Part shown: positions 1 to 13,304 of the stretch, piece by piece
How the letters are laid out: every line of letters begins with the position of its first letter
How positions within the stretch are numbered: the first letter of the stretch is position 1
Origin: Ashinkailepas kermadecensis
Taxonomy: Eukaryota; Arthropoda; Thecostraca; Neolepadidae
Assembly (NCBI GenBank): GCA_034440615.1
Contig: JAOTOM010004662.1
Location: forward strand, 273,501-337,500
DNA: 64,000 bases
Direction of reading: 5' to 3'
Program-made: the position numbers and the translations under genes
Notes under the pieces: model-generated
Seen by the model: the letters and a program-made list of their open reading frames with translations, nothing else
The model's database searches: none
What the model was told of the DNA's origin: nothing

Positions 1-854
1 CGCAGTACACATATGCTGTCAGCTACAAACATTCCCAGCGTTACTTCGCTAGCGTTTATCGGGTATACGGGGTCTTAATTCCATGGGGTACATATGCCGA
101 ATACCGCACAAAGTTCGCAAAACGATGATAAGAGTTAGACCTCAAAAGCACAATTACAATATTTTACAAGATGTTTCGCCGTTTCTATTTGCTCATCATG
201 AACCCAGCATCATTTTGCACTACTTTTTAATCAAAATCCATCCACAACTTTTCATTTTACAGCATTTCATTCCAGGGCCGAATTGCATGTGAGTGGGCGG
301 CGCGCTCGATCTTTACTCTTTACTCTCGATCATTACTTTACTCTCGCCCATATACCGCTGCCACAGCCAGGACCGGCCGGAATAGGACGCGGAGCGTGCG
401 GCGGGCGTCTAGTTATATATAGAGGTCAATAGGCAGGTGTTGAAACCTATTCCAGGCAGGTGTTGAAATAATATTCCAGGCACTTCAAAAATTCTGCCCA
501 TCTCGTAGCATTCTACCAGATTTAAGGCGATGAACGAAAGGATGGTGGTTTATCTGGTAGGAATAAAAACTGCGTGAAAAAACTGCTCAAAACACTCAAT
601 TTCGTAATCGGATGAACTTTAAGTAGCTTGTAGAATGGGAGCTTTATCTACACAGGACAAATGGGGGGGGGGGGTTGGGTTTTTACACAATGAAAAGAAC
701 CATTCACATGTGAGACGAGCACCTTACCCTAAACCACTCCGATCCAAACGTTATAAAGCGGCAGTGTGTCAAACTTGGCCTGCAACTCCCTTTGAACAGA
801 CGTTAGGTACTTTGGCCCAGTGCGGGGGCCTGCCATGAACAACCAGCAACATAA
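1..854. other. No recognised gene
   Basis: Mixed-composition sequence with a G12 run at 663-674 and a local repeat of 'caggtgttgaaa' near 434-470. I recognise no gene or element. Confidence 0.5.
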
Positions 855-859
855 ACCAC

Positions 860-1725
860 CGGACAGGACACATGAGCTGGGAGGGGCAGTGGACATGACA
901 CATGCGCTTGTACCATGACAGTGGACATGACACGTGAGCTAACACCCTGACAGTGGACATGGCACATGAGCTGGTACCCTGACAGTGAACATGGCACATG
1001 AGCTGGTATCCTGACAGTGAACATGGCATATGAGCTGGTACTCGGGCAGTGGACATGACACACGAGCTTGTACCCTGACAGTGGACATGACACGTGAGCT
1101 GGTACCCTGGCAGTGAACATGACATGAGCTGGTACTCGGGCAGTGGACATGACACACGAGCTGGTACCCTGACAATGGACATGACACATCAGCTGGTACC
1201 CTGACAGTGAACATGACGCATGAGCTGGTACCCTGGCAGTGGACATGACGCATGAGCTGGTACCCTGACAGTGGACATGACATGAGCTGGTATGTACCCT
1301 CAGTGGACATGACACATGAGCTGGTACCCTGACAGTGGACATGACACATGAGCTGGTACCCTGGCAGTGAACATGACGCATGAGCTGGTACCCTGACAGT
1401 GGACATGACATGAGCTGGTATGTACCCTCAGTGGACATGACACATGAGCTGGTACCCTGACAGTGGACATGACACATGAGCTGGTACCCTGGCAGTGAAC
1501 ATGACGCATGAGCTGGTACCCTGACAGTGGACATGACATGAGCTGGTATGTACCCTCAGTTAACATGACACATGAGCTGGTACCCTGACAGTGGACATGA
1601 CATGAGCTGGTATGTACCCTCAGTGGACATGACACATGAGCTGGTACCATGACAGTGAACATGGCACATGAGCTGGTACCCTGGCAGTGAGCATGACACA
1701 GGAGCTGGTACTCGGGCAGGGTACT
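860..1725. repeat. 32-bp minisatellite, left block (about 27 copies)
   Basis: The unit is GAGCTGGTACCCTGACAGTG plus GACATGACACAT. A variant marked TATGTACCCT recurs at about 1291, 1419, 1547 and 1611, giving a 128-bp (4 x 32) higher-order period in the middle. Open frames through it are products of the repeat, not genes. Confidence 0.95.
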
Positions 1726-1984
1726 TGCGAGAACGGAGAAGAACATCACTATCGTGCCATTAATTTCTCAGTACCATTAAATTTTTTGACCTGATATCCA
1801 CCCTTGTCTTTGTTGCAGTATATTGAGCCGGCGCCGACTGGCTGCAGTGCTCCAGGCTGCAACTTCCCTAATCCCTACATCCTTTGCCATTCGGTCAACT
1901 GATTTCTTCAACTCCATCCTGTGCAATAATAGCCACCAGCTGTGTGGATGTACTTGTAAGTAAATACAATACAATACAAGTACC
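1726..1984. other. Non-repetitive spacer within the 32-bp minisatellite
   Basis: A 260-bp stretch without the unit, between two blocks of the minisatellite. It ends in AATACAATACAAG, a short direct repeat that may mark a retroposed insertion. No known gene or element is recognised. Confidence 0.4.
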
Positions 1985-2225
1985 CGGGCAGCGCACAGGA
2001 CTCACGAGCTCGTACTCGGGCAGTGGACATGGCACATGAGCTGGTACCCGGGCAGTGGGTAAGACACATGAGCTGGTACCCAGGCAGTGATGTTGGCACA
2101 TGAGCTAGTATCCGGGTAGTGCACATGTCACATGAGCTGGTACCCGGGCAGTGGACATGACACATGAGCTGCTAGACTGGCAGTGGACAGAACACATGAA
2201 CTGATACCCGGGCAGTGGACATGAC
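1985..2225. repeat. 32-bp minisatellite, second block
   Basis: About seven copies of the same unit in the CCCGGGCAGTGGACATG form. The block is cut at its right end by a hAT-like element at GACATGAC (2218-2225). Confidence 0.93.
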
Positions 2226-5200
2226 CAGTGTTGGAAATATGGTCCTTTTTTGGAACTTTTGTCATCCAAAGAATTATACACTCCCAAAAAAAATCCACCC
2301 CTTACATTACAAGATATATCATGAAGAGCCTTGCTTAAACAGCAATCTCAACTAGCTCTCATAATCCAATAGTATTATTGGATTGTGATGAAGCAGAGGG
2401 TGCAGCATTCTCCAAGGGCCTATAACATATGGTAATCAATGGCTGATAATGAAAAACCCTTCCAGTTTTGGTGCTCTTCATCTTGTCTAGCCATGTTATG
2501 TCCTTGCTACAGCAACTTGGCAACATCATTGAGGATAATGCACATTTGTTATTTCAGGTGATCATGAGAGCTGCAGTAACATTCCAAAAGGATGCAGAAG
2601 TGGAACAGAAAATTAGATGCAAGCAAGACTAGACGAGTGCCAGCTTGCTAGCATGTGCAACAGATGACAGCAGATGCTTAAGGATCACTCTGCAATCTGC
2701 ATACAACATTAATACCAATGTATTTGTTCCATGAAATGGTGCAGGTGGTATGCAATTAATTGTCTGAAACATGTGAATTAATAAACAGCCATGCCTTCAT
2801 GTGTACATTATTAATTTATGAAAATGCTGGAACCAGTAGTGTTCGGAAGAATGCAAGGCTAGACAGAACTAGCGAACTAGGGAAGTCCCTACACAACTTG
2901 CAAAGCACAAAAGCAATCACATCCCCAAAACATTTGTGGACATATATTATGAGTTGTCATTGCATAGGAATGTTCAGGAAGTTGCAGGGACAAAAAGCAA
3001 AATATTGGAATTGATTGGGGTGCATTTCACAATTTCCTGAAACATTTTGTTAGAGCACAACAATGCTTGTGAGTTACTGTATGGGTGCACTGAAGGGGAC
3101 CAATCCCTTATTCCTGAAAAAAATATATTGTCTTACAAAAATGAAAGCTTTATTTCTAAAACAAAACAAAACAAGCCGAAAGGTTCTTCCATCCCAATCC
3201 AACACATTAAGAACACACTTATGAAAATACTATTTCTAGGTCATGGATGTTCATTTATGAAAATTATTGGGGAGGGGGAAATACATGAAAGACAACGGGA
3301 AGGGTGAAATAGATTGCGGGCACACTCCATAGGGTCCCATGTTAAAAGTTGAAGTCATTTTGGAAGCAAAGCAAACATTGAGGGTGCACTTGTCCTCTCC
3401 CCCCCCCCCCCAGTATATAAAACAACCCTGTCCTAGGTTGTGCCACTGGATGCATGGGCACCAACAGAGGGATACAGATGTGCACCACTGCAAAATATCA
3501 GGAATCACAATTTTGCTATGGCTACCCATACTTCTCAACATTAAGCTGGTTGTGCATACATCATTCTAGCTAGCTATATGTCTGCTCTGATACTGAAATG
3601 TATACCAACAATAATAATTAAATTTCAAGAAACCTCAATTGGGCCTCAGTTCCTACGTCGGCCGATACTACACGAGATCAATTAGTAGTCTCACTACCTG
3701 GTCCTTGAATTATCCGACTATATCCACGTAGGTCGTTCCTACCAAGGTTGGTGATGCCTACAACGAGCCTCTTTCGTCTCTTTCCATCCAGTGGGCAACT
3801 CGGTGCATACAATAAAAATTCCTCGCCAAGTGAAGGAACCTCTATTCTCGGCTCGCCTAATGAAGGGAAACCACCATTCCCAGACTGGCCAGACACGAAC
3901 GGCGCTTCTTGGATTCGATGGATTCGCAGCTCTCCAGCTGCCACTCTGGTCGGAGCTTTTTAAACTACGGCCAAGAAAGGCTATAAATAATGCATTCCTT
4001 TTTGTTTCCTTGAAGATTGAGATGTTCTACATAATTTGACATGAACAAAACTAATCGTTTTGCATCCTGGACCAGTCCAAAGCAATAGAACAAAAAAGAT
4101 ATCCGATGGATTTTACGCATGAAAATGACCTAAATGGTACCAAAACGTTCTTCAAATCTGGTTACATTTTGCAGTCAAATGGACCACCATATAACCAGAA
4201 ATTTCAGTGTCTTTCCATTTCATGACCTACATTGTTTCATTACACGACAAACTGGTGGCAATAATAGTGTTTATGCCACTCCGACAACTAATTTCTCCCA
4301 CTCCGGGAAAATGGAAATTTAGCCGTCATGTTCTTATACACTGCGAAATGAGGGGTGGTTAAGAGCCGCTTACTGGTCTTTCGTCAACTCCAGCTGACTG
4401 TACGGAGGCTGCTGATTGGCTTAGTGGTTTGAACTCAGCCAATGGGATGAAATCTTTGTTGCCAAAGGTAAAAGAGCAGCTTGTCTCGATTGCATTGTTT
4501 TTGTGACAATGTAATACAAGTCGCTGCCAGCCCTGACAGTCGTCTTGAAGGCTAAGGCCAGCCAAGGCAAGGGCCAAGGTACGAAGCCGGGGAGGAAGCC
4601 ATTGTTATTTTTCTGTTTTCGTTCTCCTCAGGTATGCGTCTCGAGAAAAGAGTAGGTGCTGTGGGAATAGTAATTGGTAGGTGCTGCTTTATTATCTTCT
4701 GTGACTCCTATTATCTGGCATACCACTTGTAGGAATTGTTTTTTTTGCCGATGCTATTGCGGCGAATATGGCTAATTGCTATTAATGCTGGCTTTCGATG
4801 GGTAACAGTTGGAGCATGCTAATCACAGGTGGAAATTTGTACACTTTTATTGTTGCCAATGCGACATAATGATTTCCAAATTTAACATAATGCCTATGGT
4901 GGTGCATGGAATGAATGGATTCAAATTTCCTATTGGAAACATTTTTGTAAGTCGATACATTAATCCAACCATGCCATGGGCATTCTTCATCAGCAAGGGT
5001 TCAGGACCGATCATTTTCCATAAGGGATATTGAGGTTTTGTGGTTCCTGATGTGAAAGGCATAATTCTTGTTCATCGTCACTTTGTTTCTATTTGTAAAT
5101 TTGCAGTTTAGGGTAATTTTGGGTTATTGAAATTCCTTTTTCCAATGCCATGTTTATAAATGTGGTTTACATGGTGTGACCACTCACTTCCACTGTAAAT

Positions 5201-6001
5201 GCATACTTTCCAGTTGGCAGGCAAAACAACGCCAAGAAATGGGCTTGGAGTTGGGTAATATAGTGTAAAAATTAATTTGCAAAAGAAAAAAAATGTGGCA
5301 TAATCTACCCTAACCTAGCCTAACCTTCGATGCAAAAAGAACAATTCTCTTAAAAAAATGGAAAATTTTCAACCAGTATTTTTCTTTAAAAAATGAAAAT
5401 TAAGGAACATAACCTGACATAACCTAACCTTGCCTGGTTCATTGTTGAAAAACAAATTCTTGGAATATAAAAAAACATTGGATATGAAAACTTGTCCAAC
5501 TTAAGAGTAGAGCCCAACTTATCATAACATAACCAAGCCCAACCCTTTGTTTGTTTCATGGAGGTAAACTGTGTTAGATGTGTCTTGTGGATACCTTAAG
5601 CTTCAATAATATATTTCATCAAAGTAATATACCTACATACCTGAAGTTGAAATATATTCAAACTCACATGGAAAATCAATCATGATTAAATGCATCACTT
5701 CTCGCCAATGACAGTATATTTATCACTTTTCCAGCACCACAACACAGATGACTGCTATGTGAAGTTTGCATTCTCAGTGAATACTATTTTTATGTGAGCC
5801 AGCATCAGGAGGCATACTTAGGCTGTGTGGGATGAAACACCTGTAATGTATGCTTCTTGAATGGAAAAACAAGACTTTATTTCTTTGTCTCAGTAATTTG
5901 TATTCAACCCATGGTTACCAGATATTATGCACTCCGTAATTGCATGAACTCAAGGATTATGCACTCCGAATCCAAGAACGAGAAGTGAAAATCCAACACT
6001 G
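2226..6001. mobile_element. hAT-like transposon inserted in the minisatellite
   Basis: The termini are CAGTGTTGGA and its inverse TCCAACACTG, flanked by an 8-bp repeat GACATGAC at 2218-2225 and 6002-6009, as expected for the hAT superfamily (CAG...CTG ends, 8-bp target duplication). The subterminal motif GGAGTGCATAAT and close variants appear near both ends. The 3.8-kb interior is AT-rich and I see no transposase, so it is non-autonomous or decayed. A segment at about 5170-5570 resembles the MITE at 20178-20892, including CCTAACCTAGCCTAACC. One caution: GACATGAC is also part of the minisatellite unit. Confidence 0.8.
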
Positions 6002-6781
6002 GACATGACATGAGCTGGTAGCCGGGCAGTGGACATGACACATGAGCTGCTACCCGGGCAGTGGAGAGAACACATGAGCTGCTAGCCTGGCAGTGGACAG
6101 AACACATGAGCTGTTACCCGGGCAGTGGAGAGAACACATGAGCTGCTGGCCTGGCAGTGAACAGAACACATGAACTGGTACCCGGGCAGTGGATAGAACA
6201 CATGAGCTGCTGGCCTGGCAGTGGACAGAACACATGAACTGGTACTTGGGCAGTGGACAGAACACATGAACTGGTACCCGGGCAGTGGATAGAACACATG
6301 AGCTCCTGGCCTGGCAGTGGACAGAACACATTAACTGGTACCCGGGCAGTGGACAGAACACATGAACTGGTACCCAGCAGTGGAGAGAACACATGAGCTG
6401 CTGGCCTGGCAGTGGACAGAACACATGAACTGGTACCCGGGCAGTGGACAGAACACATGAACTGGTACCCGGGCAGTGGACATGACACATGAACTGGTAC
6501 CCGGGCAGTAGAGAGAACACATGAGCTGCTGGCCTGGGCTGCTGGCATGGCAGTGGACAGAACACATGAACTGGTACCCGGGCAGTGGACAGAACACATG
6601 AACTGGTACCCGGGCAGTGGAGAGAACACATGAACTGGTACCCGGGCAGTGGACAGAACACATGAACTGGTACCCGAGCAGTGGAGAGAACACATGAGCT
6701 GCTGGCCGGGCAGTGGACAGAACACATGAACTGGTACCCGGGCAGTGGACAGAACACATGAACTGGTACCCGAGCAGTGGA
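6002..6781. repeat. 32-bp minisatellite, right block (about 24 copies)
   Basis: The unit is CAGTGGACAGAACACATGAA plus CTGGTACCCGGG, the same family as the left blocks but with GACAGAAC for GACATGAC and two alternating forms (ACTGGTACC / GCTGCTGGCC). It continues the array interrupted by the hAT-like element. Confidence 0.95.
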
Positions 6782-9640
6782 CAAGGTGCAGCCGCCACTG
6801 CAGCAGCCACCACCGCCAGCCAATGAGCAGAGCCAGCCTGAACATTGGACTGATGCGGAGCTGCCCGCCGCAGTACCCATAAACACCACCGTGATGTCCA
6901 TCTTCATCAGTCCAGTTAAATTAAGCGCCGGACCACTCACGAATGCACAGCAGACTTGTTTTTGTCTGGCCCGCTGAACGAGCCTAACGAGTTGTAGGCG
7001 GTTCGTCAGCGGGCGGGTCACCAGGTCCACACCGATCGGCACATCACCAGCCCGTGGTGTCAGGGACAGATGTAAACCAGTAGTGTAGCGTAATCAGATC
7101 TGGCATGTGCTCGGCCAGGTAACAAATACGCCGCACACCTACTCCGAGCGCCATCGATTTCACCTGCTTTGATTTCAGCGGGATTTTTGGCCAGTCCCAG
7201 ATTCCGTCTGCCCCCCCCCCCCACATAAAAAAAAAATAACTGGGCGTGTCCTGAGCGTGGCGTGTTGCAAGCTCTGTAAACACGGAGCCGTCGACAGACA
7301 TTGTGCACGGCATGCCGTCATGGCCGCGCCGCCGCCATCCACACCAGGAGGTCCTCTGGACATCACCTCCAACGTCGCGTGGGCGGTATTGGAGGACGAC
7401 ACGGCCACCGGAAAGCCAGAGTAACGGGCACGATTGCTCAGCCTCGCTCTAACCGAACGGATTCGTTTCCATCGTGCGAACGTTGCTGATCCTGATCAGA
7501 GGATGTCAAACCGACCGCAAAATATCACGTGCGGCAAATTTGCCGCCGCATACCACCTCACGAAGCCCACAATGCGATCATAGCGGACATCACAACATAT
7601 TGGGAACATCGCTCAATTTGGCGCCGTATACCACCTCACGAAACCCACAGGAGGGGGGGGGGGGGATTCTAGCCGACAGGACACCAGACGGGGACATTGT
7701 TGCATCTATCTTCTCTTCCGGCATGCAGACTAATGAAGCAATTAAAGCAGGTGTCAGGTATGATAAAGACACTAGCCACCTACGAGCACACATAATTGCA
7801 GTCAGTGGTTCTGGCTGTCAGGACGTGGCATTTTCAACCGACGAGGACGAACCACGCACCTGCAGCATACACATGCGATGCCAGAGTTTGCACCGCATTG
7901 ATGCGCGCAAAACTTCAATCGGTAGTATGGGCTTCCCGCAAGTCTTCAGACGCTGAGCATAAATCAAACCCAGGATACTAAACCCTCTTTTGTTTACACA
8001 TGATGTAACACAACGAAACAAGTGTCAGAATCAAGTATACGGCTGTCTCCTCTAATTGCCTTTCCCAACTGACAGGCGTTCCCACTCGAGCACCCGCCCT
8101 GTTGATCAGACCTAAGGTGATGTGTACGGTCGTCAGCAGGGAGACGTCAGTCACTGACGGCTGCGTCGCTGCCCGCCCTGCTCATCAGACCTAAGGTGAA
8201 ATGTAGTGCTGTATGTGAAGTGTTGACAACCTAAGGTCGTCAACAGGGAGACGCCATGCCCGCCCGCAACCGGCAGCACCTCCACCGGGTATCATCGTGA
8301 TCGGTAACACCGCCGGCCGTCTGACCGGTCGCTCCGTCTCAGGCATCATAAAAACACCGCGCGACCCTCAAGCCGGGCCTTATCAGCCAGAAGCGGACAC
8401 CGATTGGCAAAACTAGTTCGCCTGTGAAGATCGTGTCGGAGACACACCTCAAGCGACGGGGTAGCAAGGACAAACATGTCGACATATGTCAGCTCACAAC
8501 GCCGCGACAAACCATGAAATAAATCGCACGCACGAGGATTTTGATTGTTTCATTAACCTCAGGTCGACTCCTCCATAGCTTATCGGCCGATTTCAATTGT
8601 TCAAATGGATGTTGCTAGACGTGTGTCAGCGGTCTTACGAGTAGAAGTTATCCGCCCCGGAGGCCAACAATGACAATGACTCATTAGTTGAGGTGACGGT
8701 TCGACATACCGCATTATGTCACGCAGCCATACCTATGACGAAATGTTGATATTTTCCCCCATATTCTTCGCACATGCCGGCTCTATTGCATGCTCGTGCT
8801 AGTGGTGACATAGCAAGCCATATTATATATCAGGTAAGTTATGTAAACTTCAGCGGCCGACCGCATGATGCAACCACTTGCTTCGATCTCAATGTTAGCC
8901 CACATATGCAATATGTATGTAATACAAATGTACTATGTATGCAAAACAGATGCAATACAAATCCGATATCCTACAGAGCATGGACCAGGCATTACTGATG
9001 CAAGTTTATGACAAAATTGAAATGAATAAAGAAAAAGACGACGATACAACTTCATTTCAAGTTAGCAACTGGCATTACACAATTTCGCAGCATACACTGC
9101 TCGTTGTTACCTTGCTGTACGTCCACCATATGGCGAACAAAGCGATGTGGGCTTACAGTAATCCCTTCGGTCACTTTCGTGAAGTCCATGTGGAATGACC
9201 CAGGTCAATTGGGACATTGCAATTTCGATGCTGTACCTATAGCGTCCGCATAAGGTATTGCGTGTTTAAGAAATACAGGCACATTGGTTCGTGAGGTGCC
9301 CAAGATAATCTAGTAGGACTGAAAGCGATTCAGCTAATAGCACGGTGCGAATTATCGATCGTACGATATCCTTACCAGTGACAAAAATAAGTAAATACAT
9401 TTCGTGGTCTAGATATGAAGAAAACTTATGGTCGACATCCGGGCACGACAAAATTATAACGATGGATAACAATCGACAGAACGATTCCATATGCTCGGAC
9501 GAAATCCATGATTGTCTAGGTTCATCAGTGACTCCCACCTCCGAGTAGTAGGTCAAGAAGTCCACCACAGCCCAGGTCCACAAGGTCAGGTCAGGTCGAC
9601 TAGTTTAATAAGTGAGCATGTGAGGCTTAACAGCTGGTGC
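6782..9640. other. Unassigned region with an imperfect tandem duplication
   Basis: Short open frames (such as 6777-6977 and 7474-7956) match no family I recognise. Homopolymer C or G runs occur near 7210 and 7652. A duplicated block at about 8085-8260 repeats GCCCTG(T/C)TSATCAGACC, then CTAAGGTGA, then CAGGGAGACG. A second near-duplicate (TACCACCTCACGAA) lies at 7549 and 7629. Confidence 0.4.
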
Positions 9641-10240
9641 CGGGCGGTGGCCTTTCTCCCAAAAAAAATGGCACGACTTCTGGGTAGCTAGGTCAGCGGC
9701 CGAGTCGCCCACCTGACCGGGAGGGTACCAGGTTAAAACGTCGCTACACACCCCACCGGCGGACGGTCAGCGTCGCTGCGCCCGGCCGACACCGCTCGAG
9801 TAGTCAACACAAACACACCAACACTACATCGCCGACGACGGCCGCCGAGGACGCAGCGTCGCCGCCGGTCAGCCGGCCCGGGGTCGATACGGCGACACCG
9901 GGCCGGCCCGCACCCACCACCCACCTGGTCATGGTGGCGACGGTCACGCGGCACACATGGGCCGGGTCGGCGCGACACTCGACACTGTCGGCGCACCGTC
10001 ACACTGGCGCCCGGCTGTCACCGCACGCGCCGCCGACGCCCCGCACCGGCGACCTTCCGCGCCACTCGTGGCGCCAAAACAGGCTATTCTGGGGAGCCGG
10101 ACCGCGGGCGCACGCACGCGCGAGCCGGCACCCCCTCACCACGCGTCGCGCGCCCAGCTGATAACTCTTCTGCCGGCCGCCGAGTCCGCCTCGCCGCCGA
10201 TCGCTACCGGCTCCTCGGCGCATGTCGTTGGCGCATTACA
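9641..10240. other. GC-rich, CpG-rich stretch
   Basis: About 600 bp that is much more GC- and CpG-rich than its surroundings, with long overlapping open frames on both strands. That is expected from composition alone. It could be a promoter or 5' exon of an unseen gene; no protein family is recognised. Confidence 0.35.
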
Positions 10241-13200
10241 GAGCCATCTATTGGCAAACTTTGAAACCAGTAGTTCCATAATCATCCACGCCAGTTCGTA
10301 GCTACTTCTGGTTGCGAGAACACATTAGGTACTTCGCACCATAGATCACTCCACTACAGGCAAAGCGTGATTGGGTCCCACACAACTTTAAGCCAGGCCT
10401 AAGGCGCTGTATGCAACCGAGTTTCCCAAAATTATGATCCTATATCGGTTGCCATCGAAGCCACACATGCCGAATGTTGGAGGCACCTCACGATCGGTGG
10501 AGCTATAGTCCTTCCAAATAAACATGTGCTGGTTGTGCATAGCGTGCTTGGGGACATTTTCTATAATGAACGTCCGCAACTTATGGCGGACGTTCATGCT
10601 ACCTTCAGTGTCCAATGATCCCGGACAGCAGCCTTGCCAGAGAGTGGCCAGAGGTGTCAAATGAAGCCCTTAGCAAAGACAATTTGCAATTGTTGTACTG
10701 GTAACCTTGGTTGGTTAGTGGTTTTACGACACGTCGACCGTTGAGTCATGTAGCGTCGCCAATCTCTCACGCCGATTGGTCGCGGGCGAAGAGTAGCGAC
10801 AGGTGAGACTCGAACCCACAACCTTTCGATTGTGAGACGAGCATCTTACCCCTAGACCACTCGTCCCCGTACTGGTAACCTTCCGGTTCTCGACTGGAAC
10901 ATGGTCAGCACGTGGTATATGTGCGTCCTTGACCTTCCATATGAAAATTATGTCCGACACTCATCTCTAGTAAGAAGACCTAAGGCCTAACGGTTCAATA
11001 GCTCGCTTGCTCTGCCACACACGGGTACGGATGATCTCGCGCAAACTCTCAATGGGCACGTGAGATAATTGCATAGCTATATAATGGTCCAGGTTGATTG
11101 CAAGTTATTTCGCCCTTATATCCCTTCTCAGTAATAGGCAGCCAGGAAGAGACCCGAACCAACCATAGGTCCGTCGTGAAATGTATTTCTTTATTTCTCT
11201 GGGCGCAGCAGCTGCCAAGGCTATTGAGCGTCCAGCTGCGCAAGTCGATAGTCTCGACTGAATGCCGATAATCCGTGTGATCCTCCCCCACCCCCCACGA
11301 AACTTGAACTATTATTGGATTCCGTGAGTTCCCCTGCAACTTGCGTCTCACAATCACTGCCTGCGACTTCCATGTCACCGGCGTTCACTCACCGACGCCA
11401 AGTCTCCTGCCACGGAGACCGCTCTCTGACTGCTGCCATCTCCTGACTGGGAGATCGAGCATGACACTGCCCGAGGCCAGACTTCGATCAAACACTATCG
11501 CACTTGAAAAACATGATTGGGAAAATTGCATCTAAGAGGCGAATATATCGGTAATTCATGCTACAGGAAGTCGATATGGAATATGAGGCCGACGCCAGCT
11601 AGCAACGGGCTGACTCAAATAAACCGCAGGCTTTAGTTGGCTTCGGTTGGTTTGAAGGCATAAATACTGATATAACGCCTGGCTTCACCTGAAGCGGACA
11701 TTAATAACCGATGATCTGGAGGGAGTATGGGTAAGTATGTCAAACTAAAACAAACTCCAGCACGACGTGCTATCTTCAATTTTCATAACTGCACATGTCA
11801 TATAGCATATGATTTCCACGACTAATGGTTGAGCCATCACGTATCTGTCACTGACTGTCACATGGGGTACTGAACATTTAATAGCATGGCTTGAATAGAA
11901 GTGCTCAGCATATCTTCCCATCAGAAATACCGACGTTTGCACGGTCGGCGCATGTATGTACCACCAACTGTCGGAAGTTAGCCTGCTGCTGGTCGGCAGG
12001 TCGCACGATTGCGGTCCGGGGTGGCGCATTTCTCCGGCTCAATTGCTGTGAGTGGATAACTGCTCCATGTGGCACCAGCTTCCACCGACGGCATAGGTTA
12101 AACCAGCGATGAACCTCGCCACCTCAAGCGTCACCAGGGTTGCATGTGAAGTCACAGGCACCAACATGTATTGTGCCAACAGGTTAGAGGTTATATCGTT
12201 TGGCGTGGGCCAGTCACAAGTCACGCAGTGACTAGTGACAGCACGAATGGAAAACAATTCCAGGAGTAACTCGTAGAATGTTGTAGTGTAGTATGTCATA
12301 GTAGTATCCTATATTCCACTTTGCTGGGTATCAAGCAGATTCTTACTCCGTCGCTTCCCTATTTCCTGCATGTCGAGTAGGGAAGACAGGCGGATAAGGG
12401 GCAGCCGGTCATGTATCCATTTGAAGTTGAGTCACTTAGCATATTAATTCCCATATTTCTGGATGGCCAACTAAGGTTCATGTTTTGCCAGCATCAGAGG
12501 TAGATAAGAGATATCTTGATATGCTGCTACCCATGTTAGTACTAAATGAAAGCAACTTGTAGTCATGCAGGCAGTTAAAGTTGTGACCTCGAGGGCCGTG
12601 CTCGCCATGTGTGTTCTGTTTTCTTTCCATGTTATCTCCAGTGTGATGTCTTTTGTCAAGCAATCATTTGTGACGAACAGTAAATGGCGCAAGCAAACAT
12701 CCTTGGCATGCATGAAACACAATGTGAACTGCATGCTATGTTACACTTGCTCGCGCTTATCCCCACTGTTTCAACATGTGAAGTTCCCAATACTCGTGCG
12801 ATGCCCATTGCATGCTCAATGCAATATCCAATTCCGAAAATATACACTCGGAGGCGTCATTCTCTAGACCACACCATTATACGGGACGGTCAGGTTGCCT
12901 TAAACCGCAATTACCTCATCGAATAGCGTGGTTAGTTCATGCATACGTTCTGTTCTTAGTACATTCGAAACCTTGGCACACATGCACCCATCCACCGGCC
13001 GATGAGATTATATCCGAATACGGCGGCGGCGCTGACGCATCCATGACGGTGTAGGCGACAGTGGTGATGACCAGTAGTGGTAGCGTCAGAGCTCCGTTAC
13101 GGGGATCGAGGTCTGGAACCACTTTATCATCGTGGACCCCCTTCCCCACACACAAAAAAACATGTGAGATCATCGACAGTTCCCAGAACCATTAACCAAA

Positions 13201-13290
13201 CTGCCCGTGTTCCTTTCGAGTTGATGTCATCACTGGCGTACGGACTGGCCGTCCCCTAACTTGGCTCGGCGTACCGCGCGTAGAGGTTCC
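10241..13290. other. Unassigned region around a SINE
   Basis: Apart from the SINE at 10709-10868 I see no recognisable gene. A palindromic segment GTCCGCAACTTATGGCGGAC lies at 10570-10590. Open frames are short and overlap on both strands. Confidence 0.4.
10709..10868 (-). mobile_element. tRNA-derived SINE, family A (full length)
   Basis: On the minus strand it starts GGGGACGAGTGGTCTAGGGG (A box) followed by B box GGTTCGAGTCT, then the conserved core CGACCAATCGGCGTGAGAGA and the tail ACCACTAACCAACC. The target duplication GTACTGGTAACCTT is exact at 10695-10708 and 10869-10882. Confidence 0.93.
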
Positions 13291-13304
13291 GGTGATGTCA
13301 GCAG

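Noticed and set aside
803..1534. Minus-strand frames reading CHVHCQGTSSC repeats as a Cys/His-rich protein
   Set aside because: They are translations of the 32-bp minisatellite; a 32-bp period rotates frame, and no flanking exon or signal peptide supports a gene.
6050..7042. 330-codon minus-strand frame as a Cys-rich secreted protein
   Set aside because: Same minisatellite, other block; the frames exist in all registers.
9733..10301. GC-rich frames on both strands as a gene
   Set aside because: High GC lowers stop frequency in all frames; no domain or splice context is recognisable. Described only as a GC-rich stretch.
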